From: Whalleya microplaca
Lineage: Eukaryota; Ascomycota; Sordariomycetes; Xylariales; Xylariaceae
DNA: 64,000 nucleotides
Direction: 5' to 3'
Assembly (NCBI GenBank): GCA_022497155.1
Contig: MU385794.1
Span: 1-64,000 of the forward strand
Below, one piece after another: positions 11,907-23,728 of this stretch. Positions within the stretch are counted from its first letter, which is position 1. Every line of letters starts with the position of its first letter. Below the pieces are notes generated by a model. That model did no database searches. It was not told the DNA's origin and was given only the letters and a program-made list of their open reading frames with translations. The position numbers were made by a program, and so were the translations under genes.

Positions 11907-13737
11907 TTACCCAGAAGCCAACTTGAACGTGGATTTTTCATCTCCAACATCTACATGCCATATCCCTTTCCATTCGCGTCTCTCTTTAAATCTCACACCA
12001 ACATCACCTTTGGGTGGTGCCAACGTGACCGGCTCTTTTAAGTCCGACTCCAGTGGCTGCCACTGGCCAGCTACAGGCTCCACGTCATATCTCAACACCA
12101 TCATTGCAACTAGCGTCATGATCTCGGTTGCAGCAAACTGTCTTCCAGGGCATACAGAAGGTGCATAACCGAAAGGGATGAATGACCCCTTATTGAGCTT
12201 GCCCCTGGATCTGCTAGGCTCTGTTGAAAGACCCAAGAAGCGATAGGGGTCAAATGTGCGAGCATTAGATCCCCATGATGAAAGGTCATTATGAATTGCC
12301 TCGCTAGGAATCTGTACGAACGCGCCTTTCTTGAGCAAGTAGCTAGAGGCAGGAGCCCTGCCACTTGCCGGCACGTCAATGATCGTATCCGACATGACCT
12401 GCCGGACACCAGCGGCACGAGATCGGATACGCTGTGTTTCTTGGAAAGTGGAAATGAGGATCTTGCAATTTCGAAGATGGGAAATTGAAAGTGTGAAGTG
12501 AGAGTCAGAGGATTCTCTTTCCACGATAATGGCATTTCTAACCTCGGTACGGATCTCCTCGAGAAGTCTCGGCCGAGTGTAGATCTCATAGATAGTCCAG
12601 AAGCTGGTAGGTACAATATTTGGAAAAAGGCCAAAGGAAGTCGACATCTCGAGCCGTGCCATCTCGCTTATAGAGATGTTATGCTTGGTGTACATGTGGT
12701 ATCTTCCTTTCGTGACTTCGGAACCGGTCTCTGGGCCATTGCTTCGAAAGAACTCCTCAAACGCAGCTACGAGAATATCTCGAGAACGAAGTCCACCCCG
12801 AGCAAAGATACTTGATGGAAGCCCAGTGGTAAGTATCATCTTATACTTATCACAGGCCCTAGTTATTGTTTGTTAGCTGAAATCGGTCTACACTGCAGAT
12901 GATGACTTACCAAAATGCCAGACGGTTCTCCCTCAAGAAGTACGGGTTTTTAGGGCCGTACATGGCCGTACTAACAGCAAGGGTGACAGTGTGTCTAACC
13001 CAGTCCATCAATCCAATAGCGTCATCTATGATTACAGTATCGAGACTTGAGGTCACTGCCACACCCATCCTCGTGATCATCTGGTCAAGACCTGGGCCTT
13101 GAGATAGCCCAGCAAGAACGAAGCGATCAATCTCTTTAACAAAGGACCCATCTCCCTCCGCTCTACCCCCCTCGTCGTAGAGTCGAAGTGTATGTGCATT
13201 GACACCGGCGAGGTTACGCATCAAGACTTTCTTGAAAGGACGAAAAGAGACGGTCCTCGCAGCACGCTGAACATTGGCATTGGCATCGGAACTATTGGTA
13301 ACATAGAGCCTAGCCAATAGAAAGTCTATGGTAAACATTGAAGCATGTGTCTTTTCACTACCAGTCGAATTGATTAGATATATAAACATGCATGCACTGG
13401 GGAGCCGATGCCAATCGCCTTACCTGAGCTTACTAACGTACTAATATTCAAAGTTAGCAAATACCCCTGTTAGAGACCAAGTCTAGGGGCCTAAGTCTTG
13501 CAACTTAGACAGAGCTCAAATAGAGTACAAACAGCCATAGAGTAATTCTGGAATACGTACTGGGTTAGTTCCGATTTGAAGTATATTAAAGACATGTCCA
13601 ATAAGCGGGAAGGGGTGCCAAATAGTAGGGGGCTCTCTAGGATCTTTGCTAATACTTCTAATGAAATCTATCACATACAAGACCACAAAGAAGGGTGCTA
13701 CCGCCAAGGCGGATAACACTAAAAAGCCCATACTCAT
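11907..13737 (-). CDS. Cytochrome P450, CYP7/CYP8-like fungal clan (four exons incl. 17-nt micro-exon)
   Basis: Exons (minus): 13561-13737, 13424-13440, 12911-13357, 11907-12858; 530 aa. The N-terminal membrane anchor is FLVLSALAVAPFFVVLYVIDF. ExxR is ETQR. The heme loop is FIPFGYAPSVCPGRQ with the thiolate Cys at residue 450. The I-helix segment GLFPNIVPTSFW is of the type seen in CYP7/CYP8-like fungal P450s rather than AGxxT. The family includes sterol and oxylipin hydroxylases; the fungal members act mostly in secondary metabolism at the ER. Exon 2 is only 17 nt (encoding YVSKL plus part of a Ser), framed by TATTAG and GTAAGG. Without it the frame does not join and family-typical residues before MFTIDFL are lost. 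The sterol oxidase-like gene lies upstream on the same strand. The substrate is unknown. Confidence 0.9.
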
Positions 13738-14696
13738 ATTGAAACGTTATATGGATTGTGCAGGTTAGAGAGATAGGTAGTTCCTAACATATGAGTCAAG
13801 ATTCGAGAGGGAACTTGATTTAGTAGCAAGACAGCGCATAGACGTGGTAGTATAACAGAATAAAGAAGGGGCTCGATGATGAAAGACGAAGACGGGCAGA
13901 TATCCAAGTCTAGGAACACTCAGGGTCTAACAACATCAGCAATTCCAGGGTTACCATATGGATACTCGACCATCGTGCTTAGACTATCTGGAGTAGCTTC
14001 ATGGCTTTCTGATTTTGGTTGGTTTGATTTCTTTTGCATCGGAAGGATTCATTCTTGACATTTCTAGACGACGGCGGTATGTCGGTGGTGTCTCGATTGT
14101 GGCTACATGCAGCTTCCTCGTATGCAATCACAAGTTACTAATGTTAATAGCGTATCAAGTCTCTGATAGGTCCGCTGTCTCAACAACTCTTGTGCCAATA
14201 ACGCATGGCTATAATGAAGTGTCTAACAAGGATGTTTTAGGACGCCTCGTCATGTATTTATCTCGCTAACTGAGTCCTATGAGCCGTCGGTATGAAATCT
14301 GCGAAGTTGAGTCTAGACCATTCAGTGGTCAGATATGACATTGTGCAGGCTTACTGTGACACGAAGGGAGTTTCCCAAAGTTGAGAGTTATTCCTTCTGT
14401 GCCGGCTGTGCTTACATATGAACGACGAAAATGGTTCATTCAAGTGAGGCTGAGTTACGACGTATCAGAATATTACACTACATGCTGCATACATATGATG
14501 ACATCGGCTGGGGTTCAAGGGATGTGCTAGGGTGTATGAATAAGAATATTATTCGAGCCTATCTCCCTATCTGGGACCTTGACCTGATGTATAGAGTGTG
14601 GGGTAAAATATGGGCCGCTAAAGAGCACTACTTGGTTAAAATGAAACATATTTCAACCGACTCGTTATAAGCGACTTCTCCTTTTCAACGAATGAA
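13738..14696. other. Intergenic, no gene seen
   Basis: About 1 kb between two minus-strand genes. Short open frames show no domain or coding bias. Confidence 0.5.
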
Positions 14697-15615
14697 TCAT
14701 GTAGGTGACCGCAATTTGTTGGCCTGGGTCCCCATAATGATATCCCACCACTTGAATGAACTCGAATAATTAACCAGAAATCTCTCATGATGTTTGTCAT
14801 GCCAGTCAGCACCGCCCCAAAAGGGCAGCCAGTTGTGCAGGCTCCAGGGGAAGTCGTATCCAGAATGTGCGTCCACGGCTTGTAATAACCGGATAACAAC
14901 CCACACGTAGACAGTAACCATATGTAGATCGCCTCCAAGCAGGGAGAATAATGTTGGTGCGCCAACTGTGCCGATTCCTAGAAACGCAATCTCGAAGGGG
15001 TGCGCGTAAGCGGCAGTGAGACCGAAAGGCGCAGAAAACTCGTGGTGAAGTTTATGTACGCGCTTATAGAAATAGGGGCGGTGAAGAAGCCGGTGTCCAA
15101 AATAGTGAAACGTGTCCTCGAATATGAGGAAGATGGCACATTGCCATGCCATGGTGTATAGGGAAGGAAACGGTACTGTTGTACACAGGCCGAATGCTTT
15201 CATGGTAGGATGGAAGAAGCTATACAATCATCAGTGGTGAAATTTTCCAATCACCGTGCACATAGTGAACGTTTTACTCACTACATGATAGGGCCCTCTA
15301 TGGTGAAATGGCTCACTAAGAGGTGCTTCATACAAGTCCATTCTTGCTCCTTGGTGGTCGTTTTTTGCTATCTGAATAAGCCTTTTTATGTCTTCTATGT
15401 ATAGTCTGAGGTGCAGAACACACTTGTTGGATCTTGTACTTGCGGAAATGGGGAATCCTGTCAATAAACATCCAAACCAGAGATCGGCCGAAATAAACGG
15501 TTTCGTGCATGCAAAAGAAAAAGATTCCGGTAGCGAGATGGTCGTTTCCTATGTAATCATACCACGATAGCCATGCTCGCTCGAAAGTATTGAGACTAAG
15601 TGTAGACTCTGACAT
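14697..15615 (-). CDS. C4-methylsterol oxidase-like fatty acid hydroxylase (ERG25 family, three exons)
   Basis: Exons (minus): 15424-15615, 15282-15367, 14697-15219; 266 aa. Introns are 56 and 62 bp (GTGTGT...GATAG and GTGAGT...TATAG). The joined protein reads EQEWTCMKHLLVSHFTIEGP and IMYFFHPTMKAFGL, both close to ERG25. All three di-iron histidine boxes are present: HRLLH at 135-139, HKLHH at 148-152 and HDKHH at 233-237. Four to five hydrophobic segments fit an ER membrane enzyme. ERG25 oxidises the C4 methyl of sterols. This copy is shorter than the usual roughly 300 aa housekeeping enzyme and sits next to a P450, so it is more likely a paralog in a specialised sterol/triterpenoid pathway. 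That role is inference. Confidence 0.9.
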
Positions 15616-17632
15616 GATTATAGGGGAGCATTCAAATCAATCAATAGATTTGTAGCTATTGCTATTGTGTGACTAATAATACTAAGTAACGATATTCCAG
15701 AGATGAATCAGAAATTCAAGGACAGAAGCGATTCATGATGCGGAATTAAATATAAACGTCTGTTCTAGATTCAAGAGTGATTTGTTATATACTAGAAACA
15801 ACTTTTAGCAAGAATTGTTCAACCGTAATCTAGTATGAGGTTGCCAATTATGTCAATGAGCCATTATTCCACTCCATCTTCATTTTTGACTACACAGAAG
15901 AGTATTCCTGAGAGGCTTGGGATACAACAAGCAGTAGCATAATCAATAAATATACACCTACACCGCTACTACATCTCCATATTTAGAAATTCTACATGAT
16001 ATGATAAGACCTGACTGGGCCAGGTGTACATTTGGCGAGACATTGAGTGGACTCTAAATAGCAGCTAACAACTTTGAGTACGATATTATTAGTCCTGTTG
16101 GTGAAGACTAAATAATCCCTACCCAGTTCACATCGTCCACCACAACGGACTCAATCCAAGCTCAAGGGTTGCCTGTAGAGAATGGTTTCAGGGGTCCCAG
16201 GAGGATTGGTTAAGGAGGATTCAATCCCATGTGCTTATAAGCTGCAAGACAGGATATAGAAACACTCGTATCAGCAATAGATGCCACAGATACACATTGA
16301 TTAACACTCTCTGTAGCCAAATAAAGTATAGTCAGATAGGTACAGAACAACTGGTTGATGTGATGAGCGTATGGCTGTAGAGATTGATGTACTGAGATGG
16401 TGGATTGGCAATAGATAAAAATGCAGGTCTCGGCCTAAGGGCTTCTATTCTTGATTCGAAGGCTTTAGTATAACTCAACGTATATGAAGTAAGCACCAAA
16501 ATGCAAGTCAGATCCAGGAGGATGCAAAACCTTAGACAATGCTTACGTACACGCTATATCACACTATTCAAGATGAAATTACGACCTATATGGATTGGTA
16601 ATGCCAGATCCCTAACTCTGGACCAAAATCGGATTTCCAATTCTATTATATACCACAAGGATAATATCTACAATGCGAACACAAGAACGATATGATATAT
16701 TTCTCCAATTATAACTATCCTGTTCTTGTCACCTGTTAGTCTATGCCTATTAACCACGCTGAGCCTAAGGCTGAATCGGTAGAGATTATTGCTTTTAATA
16801 CATATTGTTTCTAGTCCTATGGGTTGAGTGCCAGCCACGACATTAACGAAGTGTCTTGTTGTTAAGGTTACACAGGCTAGTGCTGACAGTGGCTGCGGTC
16901 AAGCATTCAGATAAATTATTGCACATATGTGGGTAGTAGTGGAGGGTAGAAGATTATATGCCTCTGCCCGACATGACACCCATAGACGTGTGGCGTTTTG
17001 TCCAATACCTGAGTATGCAGATATGTCAGCAATTTCTATAGGCGTAGCCAATTAGAGATGATCCCCGAGAGCACATGAACCTATCATAAGAAGATGTTTC
17101 AGTACCGAAAATGCCTCATGAAAAGAGACAACGCATTGATGCGAGCTGCCACCTTATAGCTTAGATGCAAATAGATAGGCCTTGTGCATAATTGTAAATA
17201 TGTCATCAAGGGAATTCAACGCTGATTCGTTCCATACCTAAGCTGTCACGTATAAATAGCCAGTGACAGAGATAGTATCATTATGTCGGCCTTAAGATAC
17301 TCCATATAGATATTGTGTGCCTTCTATCTACCTGATAGCTACTGTACATTACATATGTATTATGAAACTTACCTACCTAAGGTAACAATAGCTAAGACCG
17401 TATCCTCTGATCCTATAGATATCGTAATTGGGGGATATTTAGGCGACGCCTCTAGACTTAAAAATACACGTTCTATTTACCTATATGTATTTGTAAATTT
17501 ACAACAGACGCCATACATTTGGTGGCCTACTCGACATTGTTTCTTCCTGAAAGGCTCTTGTAAAAACTTCCCTACATATCTCAGTCTTGTTAGCTTAGTT
17601 TAACGCTTATTATCGACTCATCCTCAAAGAGA
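15616..17632. other. Long intergenic region, no gene seen
   Basis: About 2 kb. Open frames at 16501-16695 and 17313-17603 have no features of real proteins. The right 300 bp would be the promoter of the AsaB-like gene. Confidence 0.5.
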
Positions 17633-18598
17633 ATGGCTACTGTCTCTGCCGCCACTGCTAGCTCCACGAGCCTACTTAACATAAGCCATGTAGCGACTGT
17701 AGCCAAGAGCTCTAATTTCAACGTCTCACGAATATCGGATCTAGATATAGACATGCAATATGTTAAATCGAACAATGAAGGTGTTGCACCAAGCCATGCT
17801 GAGCTCTTCGGAAACCACCCAGATTTCCTCGATTTGCAACGTGTGATCATCCGCGACGCTAGAGAAGCGGAACATGTCTTCTCCTTTCCAGATAATGGAT
17901 TCCAATGGTCCAAGTTCAATGTCCCCCAAATCAAAGACTATGAAGACAAGCAGCAAGTGAGCGAGAAATACCTACCTGTATTAGAGCAGTTTGTGAAAGA
18001 GCAGTGAGTTTCACCCCATAGATTTCTGCCAAGGGTCTCATGATGCTAAAAGGGTAACAACAGGCTTGGCGCCTCTTTCGTAAAGGCCTTCAGCCACAAA
18101 GTGCGCAACAAGACCTATAATCCGAGCGCGACGGACGCTAGGAGCTACAGTGGCCCTGCCTTGAGACCTCACGTCGACATCACATCAAAATTTGCCCCAT
18201 TGCTTCTCCGCTATCAGGCCACAGAGCTGTTCAAGAAAATTTCGGAGGAAAACAAGCACTGGCAAATCATCAATGCCTGGAGACCAATCAAGACCGTACG
18301 TAGGGACCCCTTGGTGGTTGCAGATGCTACATCTGTTGCCTTGGAGGATCATCTGCTTGTGCCATCTCCTGAGGTTGGTCCCGGTGTGGAGGGGTGGTTC
18401 TTGAAGAAGCCAAGTAAGGAGCACAGCAAACATAGTTGGTGGTACTTAAATGAGCAGACACCCGAGGAGGTGCTACTATTTAGGCAGTATGATTCAGAAG
18501 GCAGTCCAGTAGTACCACATACTGCAATCTCCTTTCCAGGACCAGTACCAGATGAAGCCAGGGAGAGCATAGAAGTTAGAATGATTGTAGTTTACTAG
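17633..18598 (+). CDS. AsaB/CmcJ-like hydroxylase-desaturase (non-heme iron family)
   Basis: Exons 17633-18003 and 18064-18598, 301 aa. The 60-bp intron GTGAGT...CAACAG joins EQ to LGASFVKAFSHKVRNK. The protein belongs to the fungal family annotated as AsaB hydroxylase/desaturase, GA4 desaturase or CmcJ-like. These are iron-dependent oxygenase-type tailoring enzymes of secondary metabolism. Conserved blocks seen in order: RPHVDIT (HxD iron ligands), NAWRPIKTVRRDPLVVAD, HSWWYLNEQTPEEVLLFRQYDSEG, VPHTAISFPG and ESIEVRMIVVY. The length is typical. Given the P450, ERG25-like and SDR genes nearby, it may act in the same pathway. The substrate cannot be predicted. Confidence 0.85.
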
Positions 18599-19026
18599 AT
18601 TATATGTTTAGGTACAATCCATGAGATTGGACTCCGTTTACTTTAAGTGCATATTTGTTATATTATTGTTCATAATGATGATAATTATGATTAACATAGA
18701 GTTCACATCTGCGCGCTAAGTGCATGTATAAAATACAAGTTTTCTACGCTTTGAATATGTCACCCTATTTTCAATACATGGTAGACTTTACTTTGTCACG
18801 AGGAAAACTTCAAAAGCTATTGAACCATGCGATTTCATGGTAGATACCTATTCACGAAAAGCTATTGTGGAGACAACGTGGTTAGATAGCATGAGTAAGT
18901 TCTCCGAACGGCTGGCAGTCTAGGTGCAAATTTCAACTACGTCTGAGTATCTAAATCCTCACCACGTTAACCGAGGCCATGGAATAATTTCCTATAGATA
19001 TTGATACCGAATTGTCATTTTACAAT
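18599..19026. other. Short convergent intergenic region
   Basis: About 430 bp of AT-rich 3' flank. Nothing recognised. Confidence 0.5.
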
Positions 19027-19376
19027 CTAGTTGCTTCTCCCGCTTGTGCCTCCCAGTTTATCTTGTACAGAGCCACCAATTTTGCCGTCAGTTGTGAACT
19101 GTTTCCCAATCATACCCTCCTTGTCCAGGGGACCACCAATCTTCTGTGCTGCACCACCAAGGGCGCCATGCTCTACGTAACGTTAAGATATGTAGCCCTG
19201 CTGCTCCATAACGGGGTTGTAAAATGCTCACCTGTGAATTGCTGTCCAATAGCACCCTTGGCGTCGAACGCCTTAGGGCCATCTTCGCCAATTCCGGCAT
19301 TGGCAGGTGTTTTGACTTGGGAGGCCATTCCGGTGCTCGTCTTAGAGCCGGTGTTGGAGCTGCCGTGGGAAGACAT
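19027..19376 (-). CDS. Small glycine-rich repeat protein, stress/LEA-like (two exons)
   Basis: Exons (minus): 19232-19376 and 19027-19172, 96 aa. The 59-bp intron GTGAGC...TACGTAG joins GQQFT to EHGALGGAAQKIGGPL in frame. The protein is hydrophilic and glycine-rich, with a repeated motif AIGQQFT, MIGKQFT and KIGGSVQDKLGG. Small proteins of this kind are common in ascomycetes and resemble hydrophilin or late-embryogenesis-type stress proteins. It has no signal peptide or transmembrane segment. Function is unproven. Confidence 0.75.
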
Positions 19377-20396
19377 ATTTGCGATGCGAAATGATGAGTA
19401 CTAGCAAGATATCTGGATCGGAATAAGGATGCAGTTCTCTCAAGTTCTGAAAAATTGATCGATGATTTTGTTAAGATGATTTGTCTTGTCTCAATGTACG
19501 TGTGCACGAGGTTTTGATGTACTATGAACGTGTGGCCAATCAATGACGAAGTCATGATGCGTCCATTCTTGATGGGATATGTCACTACGCTATGTTGTCT
19601 ACAAAATCGAGCTTTGATTGAAAATTAAATATTATACTTTTTCAAAGATCCTCGGGAATTTGTGACGTCAAAATTGAAAGAAACTCAAACATAACATTGA
19701 AGTAACTAAGTAGTTATGTAGAGTCGATACAGATGGGGCTTTCATTGTTGCTAGATTTCTAGCTTAGAATGAAACCCCCAAGACATGATTAGACGAATGA
19801 ATTAAACATGGAATTCCCAGTTCGGATGCGAACTTGATGACTAATTATGAAATAAGTATGACAATATTGTCATACTACTTCTGCCACACAGGTGGAAGTG
19901 GTGAATTCGCAAACCCTGTAACGCGATAGGTATCGTCTAGCCGTGAACTCTTTCGAGGTTTACTTAGGCATATGCTTCAAGTAGATACAGTTCGTTACAT
20001 TCGGGACAACTATACAGAAGGTATGGTATGAGATGGAGATGGATGAACAACACATCCGACGTACAGAGGAATACACCAATTCCGAGTGCCCCACCGGACA
20101 CGGCGGCACGGCCCTAGGAGGTACCGACAACATATAACGATGTTCCTCCGAGCTCATCTGCTGACAACTCATCATGAATGTGGTGTTACCCAGGGACAAC
20201 GGATTGGTTTATTTACCATCTCGTTAATCGGATACTACCGATGGTCCGTTCAATGAAGATGGCAACGGTGGTCGAGGAAGCGAAAACTGGGGCTAGGCAT
20301 TCTTATATACATACGTAACCACCCTTCCTCGCTGGAGAATGTGAACGACAGATGCATACGAATATCATTATACGTTCAATTATAACATCACGAGAA
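19377..20396. other. Divergent intergenic region, no gene seen
   Basis: About 1 kb between the divergent small-protein gene and the SDR. It should hold both promoters. No further gene recognised. Confidence 0.5.
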
Positions 20397-21426
20397 ATGC
20401 CACCTCCAAGAGGATGCTTCAACCCCCTAGAGGGACCCGGTATGTCATAAATGGCTCGCTAATGTTGAGACTTGTGCTAAACAAATTGTAGGAGACTATG
20501 ATACAACGTCAGTTGTCCATAGCGATACCTACCCTGCCATTGACTCGTCCAAGGCAGATCTGAGCGGCAGGATCGTCTTCATCAGTGGCGCCTCCAGGGG
20601 TCTGGGCAAGGCGATGAGTGTCTCCTTTGCTAAGGCCGGAGCGTCAAAAATCGTGATTGGTGCTCGATCCGACCTCTCCGAGACTATCGAGGCAATGAAA
20701 GCGGCCACAGCAAAGCTGGGAAAACCAGAACCCGCGATTCTCCCTCTGAAGATCGACGTCAGCAACCGACAGAGCGTGGACCGAGCAGCAGCCGAGGTGA
20801 AGGAGAAGTTCGGCTATGTTGATATCATAATCAACAGTGCAGGAATCCTCACCAAGGGATATATCGCGGACAGCGATCCTGATGAGTGGTGGAGGGTTTT
20901 GCAGGTCAATCTTATGGGGCCCTTCCTTGTGGCACGAGCGTTCATTCCGCTACTGCTCGAAGGGGTTGATAAGACCATCATCACAGTGAGCAGTGCGGGT
21001 GCGCATAGCCTTACGCCAGGTCTTAGTGCGTATCAGACCTCGAAACTTGCGGCTACGCGTTTTACGCAATTCGTCAGCGCTGAATATGGCGACAAAGGAA
21101 TCTTGTCATACTGCATCCATCCTGGAAACATCCCAACGGCCGTAGTCGGAGGGAAAGAGGGCTTGCCTCCCGAGTTTAGACCAAGTAAGCGTTATACCTA
21201 GTTGTCTTATTGTGATGGAATTTGGCTTATTAACTAATACACCTGTCCCGTAGTATTTGTCGACACGCCGGAACTCAGCGCAGATTCTTTGGTGTATTTG
21301 ACGTCCAAGAAACGAGATTGGCTGGCTGGTCGGTACCTTAACCTCACCTGGGACCTTCCGGAACTCATGGAAAAAGAGGATGAAATCGTGAAGGGCGATA
21401 AGTTGAAAGTGCGATTGGTCCTCTAA
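20397..21426 (+). CDS. Short-chain dehydrogenase/reductase (three exons)
   Basis: Exons 20397-20439, 20492-21184 and 21254-21426, 302 aa. Introns are GTATGT...TTGTAG (52 bp) and GTAAGC...CCGTAG (69 bp). The first exon encodes MPPPRGCFNPLEGP. Classical SDR features: cofactor site GASRGLG, Asp in KIDVS, NSAG in IIINSAGILTKG, catalytic Ser in ITVSSAGA and YQTSK with catalytic Tyr and Lys. The C-terminus FVDTPELSADSLVYLTSKKRDW...GRYLNLTWDLPEL is typical of fungal SDRs whose last exon follows a conserved PG segment. It is a cytosolic NAD(P)-dependent oxidoreductase. It may belong with the P450/ERG25-like/AsaB-like group, for instance as a sterol or alcohol dehydrogenase. Confidence 0.9.
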
Positions 21427-21976
21427 ACTAGCCAGTAACTTGAATGTGTTATTGAAATGAATAATTGTATAATGTTGCTCTGCTCCCTACCTATGTAGTA
21501 TCCGTCAATTGTGTCAGGTGCCAAGATTGAGCCGATAACTTTCTATCACTAGTGCGATAACTTCACCACACGGGTCCAGGATCATGCCTGAGGTCCATGG
21601 ACCATACTAAGAGCAATGCACAGGATCTCTGCACGTTTCACAATGAACAAATCAGTAATGAAGTTCGTTTTATGTAGTTACTATCTGCTTATAAGTACAA
21701 GCCACACATTTTCATCATATTCCCCCTTTTAGCCACATTTTGTTGTCTCCACCAATGTGCCGTACAGCCGTCCTCGTGTCAGCCAAGCCTCCTTGGGTTA
21801 GTGCTTCCGCCCTCAACTCCTGAACATCCCCCTCATAAGGCTGAGACTAAGACTGGCAGATCTTCAGTGAAATGTTACAGCTTATGTGAGCTTGTTCCTA
21901 CGAAGCAAACTTATATGATCCCAAATATTTCTACCACCTCACACATCTGCTGAAGTCGTCTCCCAATTCTTTCATA
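21427..21976. other. Intergenic, promoter of the phospholipase C gene
   Basis: About 550 bp with pyrimidine-rich stretches before the PLC start codon. No gene seen. Confidence 0.5.
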
Positions 21977-23728
21977 ATGGCGGATTTGATCACGTCTAAG
22001 CTAGCTAAGCTGAATCCTCTATCCAAAGGATATGCCACCTATGATGAGGATGCAGGAGAGGAAATCGACGACACGACGATTGCGGGGGGCGGCCACGGCG
22101 CACGACAAACCGGCATCACGAAGAGCCAACTGAGAGTCAGCCATGCATTGAAGTCATTCCTCGTTCGGGAGAACGCTATTTCGGAGGAAGACGCAAATCT
22201 GGATTCCGAAGAGCCGGGTCACGCACTACGAGCTTTGCTCAATAAGCCTCATATCCAAGTCCCGCCTGAAGTCACGGATCGTTCTCATCCGTTGCCTGAG
22301 TACTTCATCAGCTCAAGCCATAATACCTATCTTCTCGGGCACCAGCTCCTTGGCAAGTCTTCGGCCACTGCGTACGAGACCGCTTTGAGGACTGGGTCAC
22401 GCTGTGTTGAAATCGACGCTTGGGATAATGACGACAACAAGGAGGAGCCTAAGGTCACACATGGATACACCCTTGTCTCTCACATTCCTTTCCGCTCTGT
22501 TTGCGAGACGATCCGCGACGTCGTCGATAGGGAAGCAGCAGAATCGGCAAATGAGCAAGGTTACCGAGCAGCCCCGATCATGCTTTCACTCGAGAACCAC
22601 TGTGACCCTCATGGCCAGCAGCGTCTCGTCAATATCATGGAGGAAGTCTTCGGCGATCGTTTGTTGAGCAAGCCCATCCGGGAGAAGGGCCACCATGAGC
22701 AGGAAGACCACGACGACAGCGAGCACGTGACGCTAGCCGAGCTCGGGTCCAAGATCGTCCTGATCGTCGAGTACCACCTGCCCGAAGAGGCGGACGACAG
22801 CGAGGAGGGCAGCACCTCCGAAAACGAGGAAGAAAAAGAAGCTCGCGCAGCGTACCAAGCCAAGAAGAAAGCCGCGCCGGCCAGCGTGGTGATCCCGGAG
22901 CTCGCGGGCCTGGGCGTGTACGCGCAATCCGTCAAGCCGAAGGACAACACGTGGTTCGAGGACGTGGTGCTCAAGGACGGGCCGCACCACCACCTGATCA
23001 ACGTTTCGGAGTCGGCGCTGGCATCGCACCTCCCCGCCGCGGGCGCCAAGATCGCGCGCCACAACGCCCACCACCTCATGCGCGTGTTCCCCAAGGGCAC
23101 GCGCATCTCGTCCAAGAACCTCCGCCAGGTCCCCTTCTGGGGCGTCGGCGCCCAGATCTGCGCCATGAACTGGCAGTCTTTCGGCGCCAGCATGCAGATC
23201 AACGAGGCCCTGTTCAGCGGGACCGAGGGCTACGTGCTGAAGCCGGCGGCCCTGCGCGCGGGCGGCAGTGGTGCGAGCGGGGGAACGGGGAGGAGGAAGA
23301 GGCTGAGGCTGCATGTCGCTGGCGCCTCCGATGTGCCTGTGCCAGATGATCACGAGGAAGACGATGTCCGCCCGTATGTCACTTGCACGCTTGTGCACCC
23401 GGATGATCTCAGTGGAAACCCGCCGAAGCGGAAGACTGACCCTTACAAACATCATAAGCTTGGGTTCTTACATCGAGGGGAGAATCCGCCGCGCACGGAT
23501 CCGGTCTGGGACGAGACACTCGAGTGGGAGTACGAGGACAATGAGCTGGTGTTCCTTCGCTTGCTCATCAAGAGCGACGTGAGCTTTGCGGCGAACCCGG
23601 TCTTCGCTGTTACTGCTGTGCGCCTTATGTATCTGGTCCCCGGGTGGAGCTTCATTCGCATGCTCGATCTGAAAGGAAGGGAGACGAAGTGCTCGTTGCT
23701 TGTTAAGTTTGACATAGAAGATGCGTGA
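21977..23728 (+). CDS. Phosphoinositide-specific phospholipase C (X-Y-C2 form)
   Basis: Single exon, 583 aa. PI-PLC cleaves PtdIns(4,5)P2 into diacylglycerol and IP3 at membranes, using calcium. The X domain starts near residue 105. Catalytic or Ca-binding residues match PLC-delta: His115-Asn116 (HNTYLLGHQ), Glu145 and Asp147 (VEIDAW), His162 and Glu206 (SLENHC). An acidic linker (EEADDSEEGSTSENEEEKE) separates X from the Y domain, which contains RVFPKGTRISSKN, PFWGVGAQICAMNWQ and GTEGYVLKP. A C2 domain follows from about 435 to the end. No PH domain or complete EF-hand pair is visible, so this is the short fungal paralog class. GC content is highest in the Y domain. Confidence 0.92.
   Translation: MADLITSKLAKLNPLSKGYATYDEDAGEEIDDTTIAGGGHGARQTGITKSQLRVSHALKSFLVRENAISEEDANLDSEEPGHALRALLNKPHIQVPPEVTDRSHPLPEYFISSSHNTYLLGHQLLGKSSATAYETALRTGSRCVEIDAWDNDDNKEEPKVTHGYTLVSHIPFRSVCETIRDVVDREAAESANEQGYRAAPIMLSLENHCDPHGQQRLVNIMEEVFGDRLLSKPIREKGHHEQEDHDDSEHVTLAELGSKIVLIVEYHLPEEADDSEEGSTSENEEEKEARAAYQAKKKAAPASVVIPELAGLGVYAQSVKPKDNTWFEDVVLKDGPHHHLINVSESALASHLPAAGAKIARHNAHHLMRVFPKGTRISSKNLRQVPFWGVGAQICAMNWQSFGASMQINEALFSGTEGYVLKPAALRAGGSGASGGTGRRKRLRLHVAGASDVPVPDDHEEDDVRPYVTCTLVHPDDLSGNPPKRKTDPYKHHKLGFLHRGENPPRTDPVWDETLEWEYEDNELVFLRLLIKSDVSFAANPVFAVTAVRLMYLVPGWSFIRMLDLKGRETKCSLLVKFDIEDA

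Noticed and set aside
17313..17603. 96-aa frame upstream of the AsaB-like gene
   Set aside because: No domain or signal; overlaps the presumed promoter and ends just before the next start codon.
22609..23455. Long open frames on the minus strand and in other frames across the PLC gene
   Set aside because: Shadows of the GC-rich PLC coding sequence; their translations are low-complexity and family-free.
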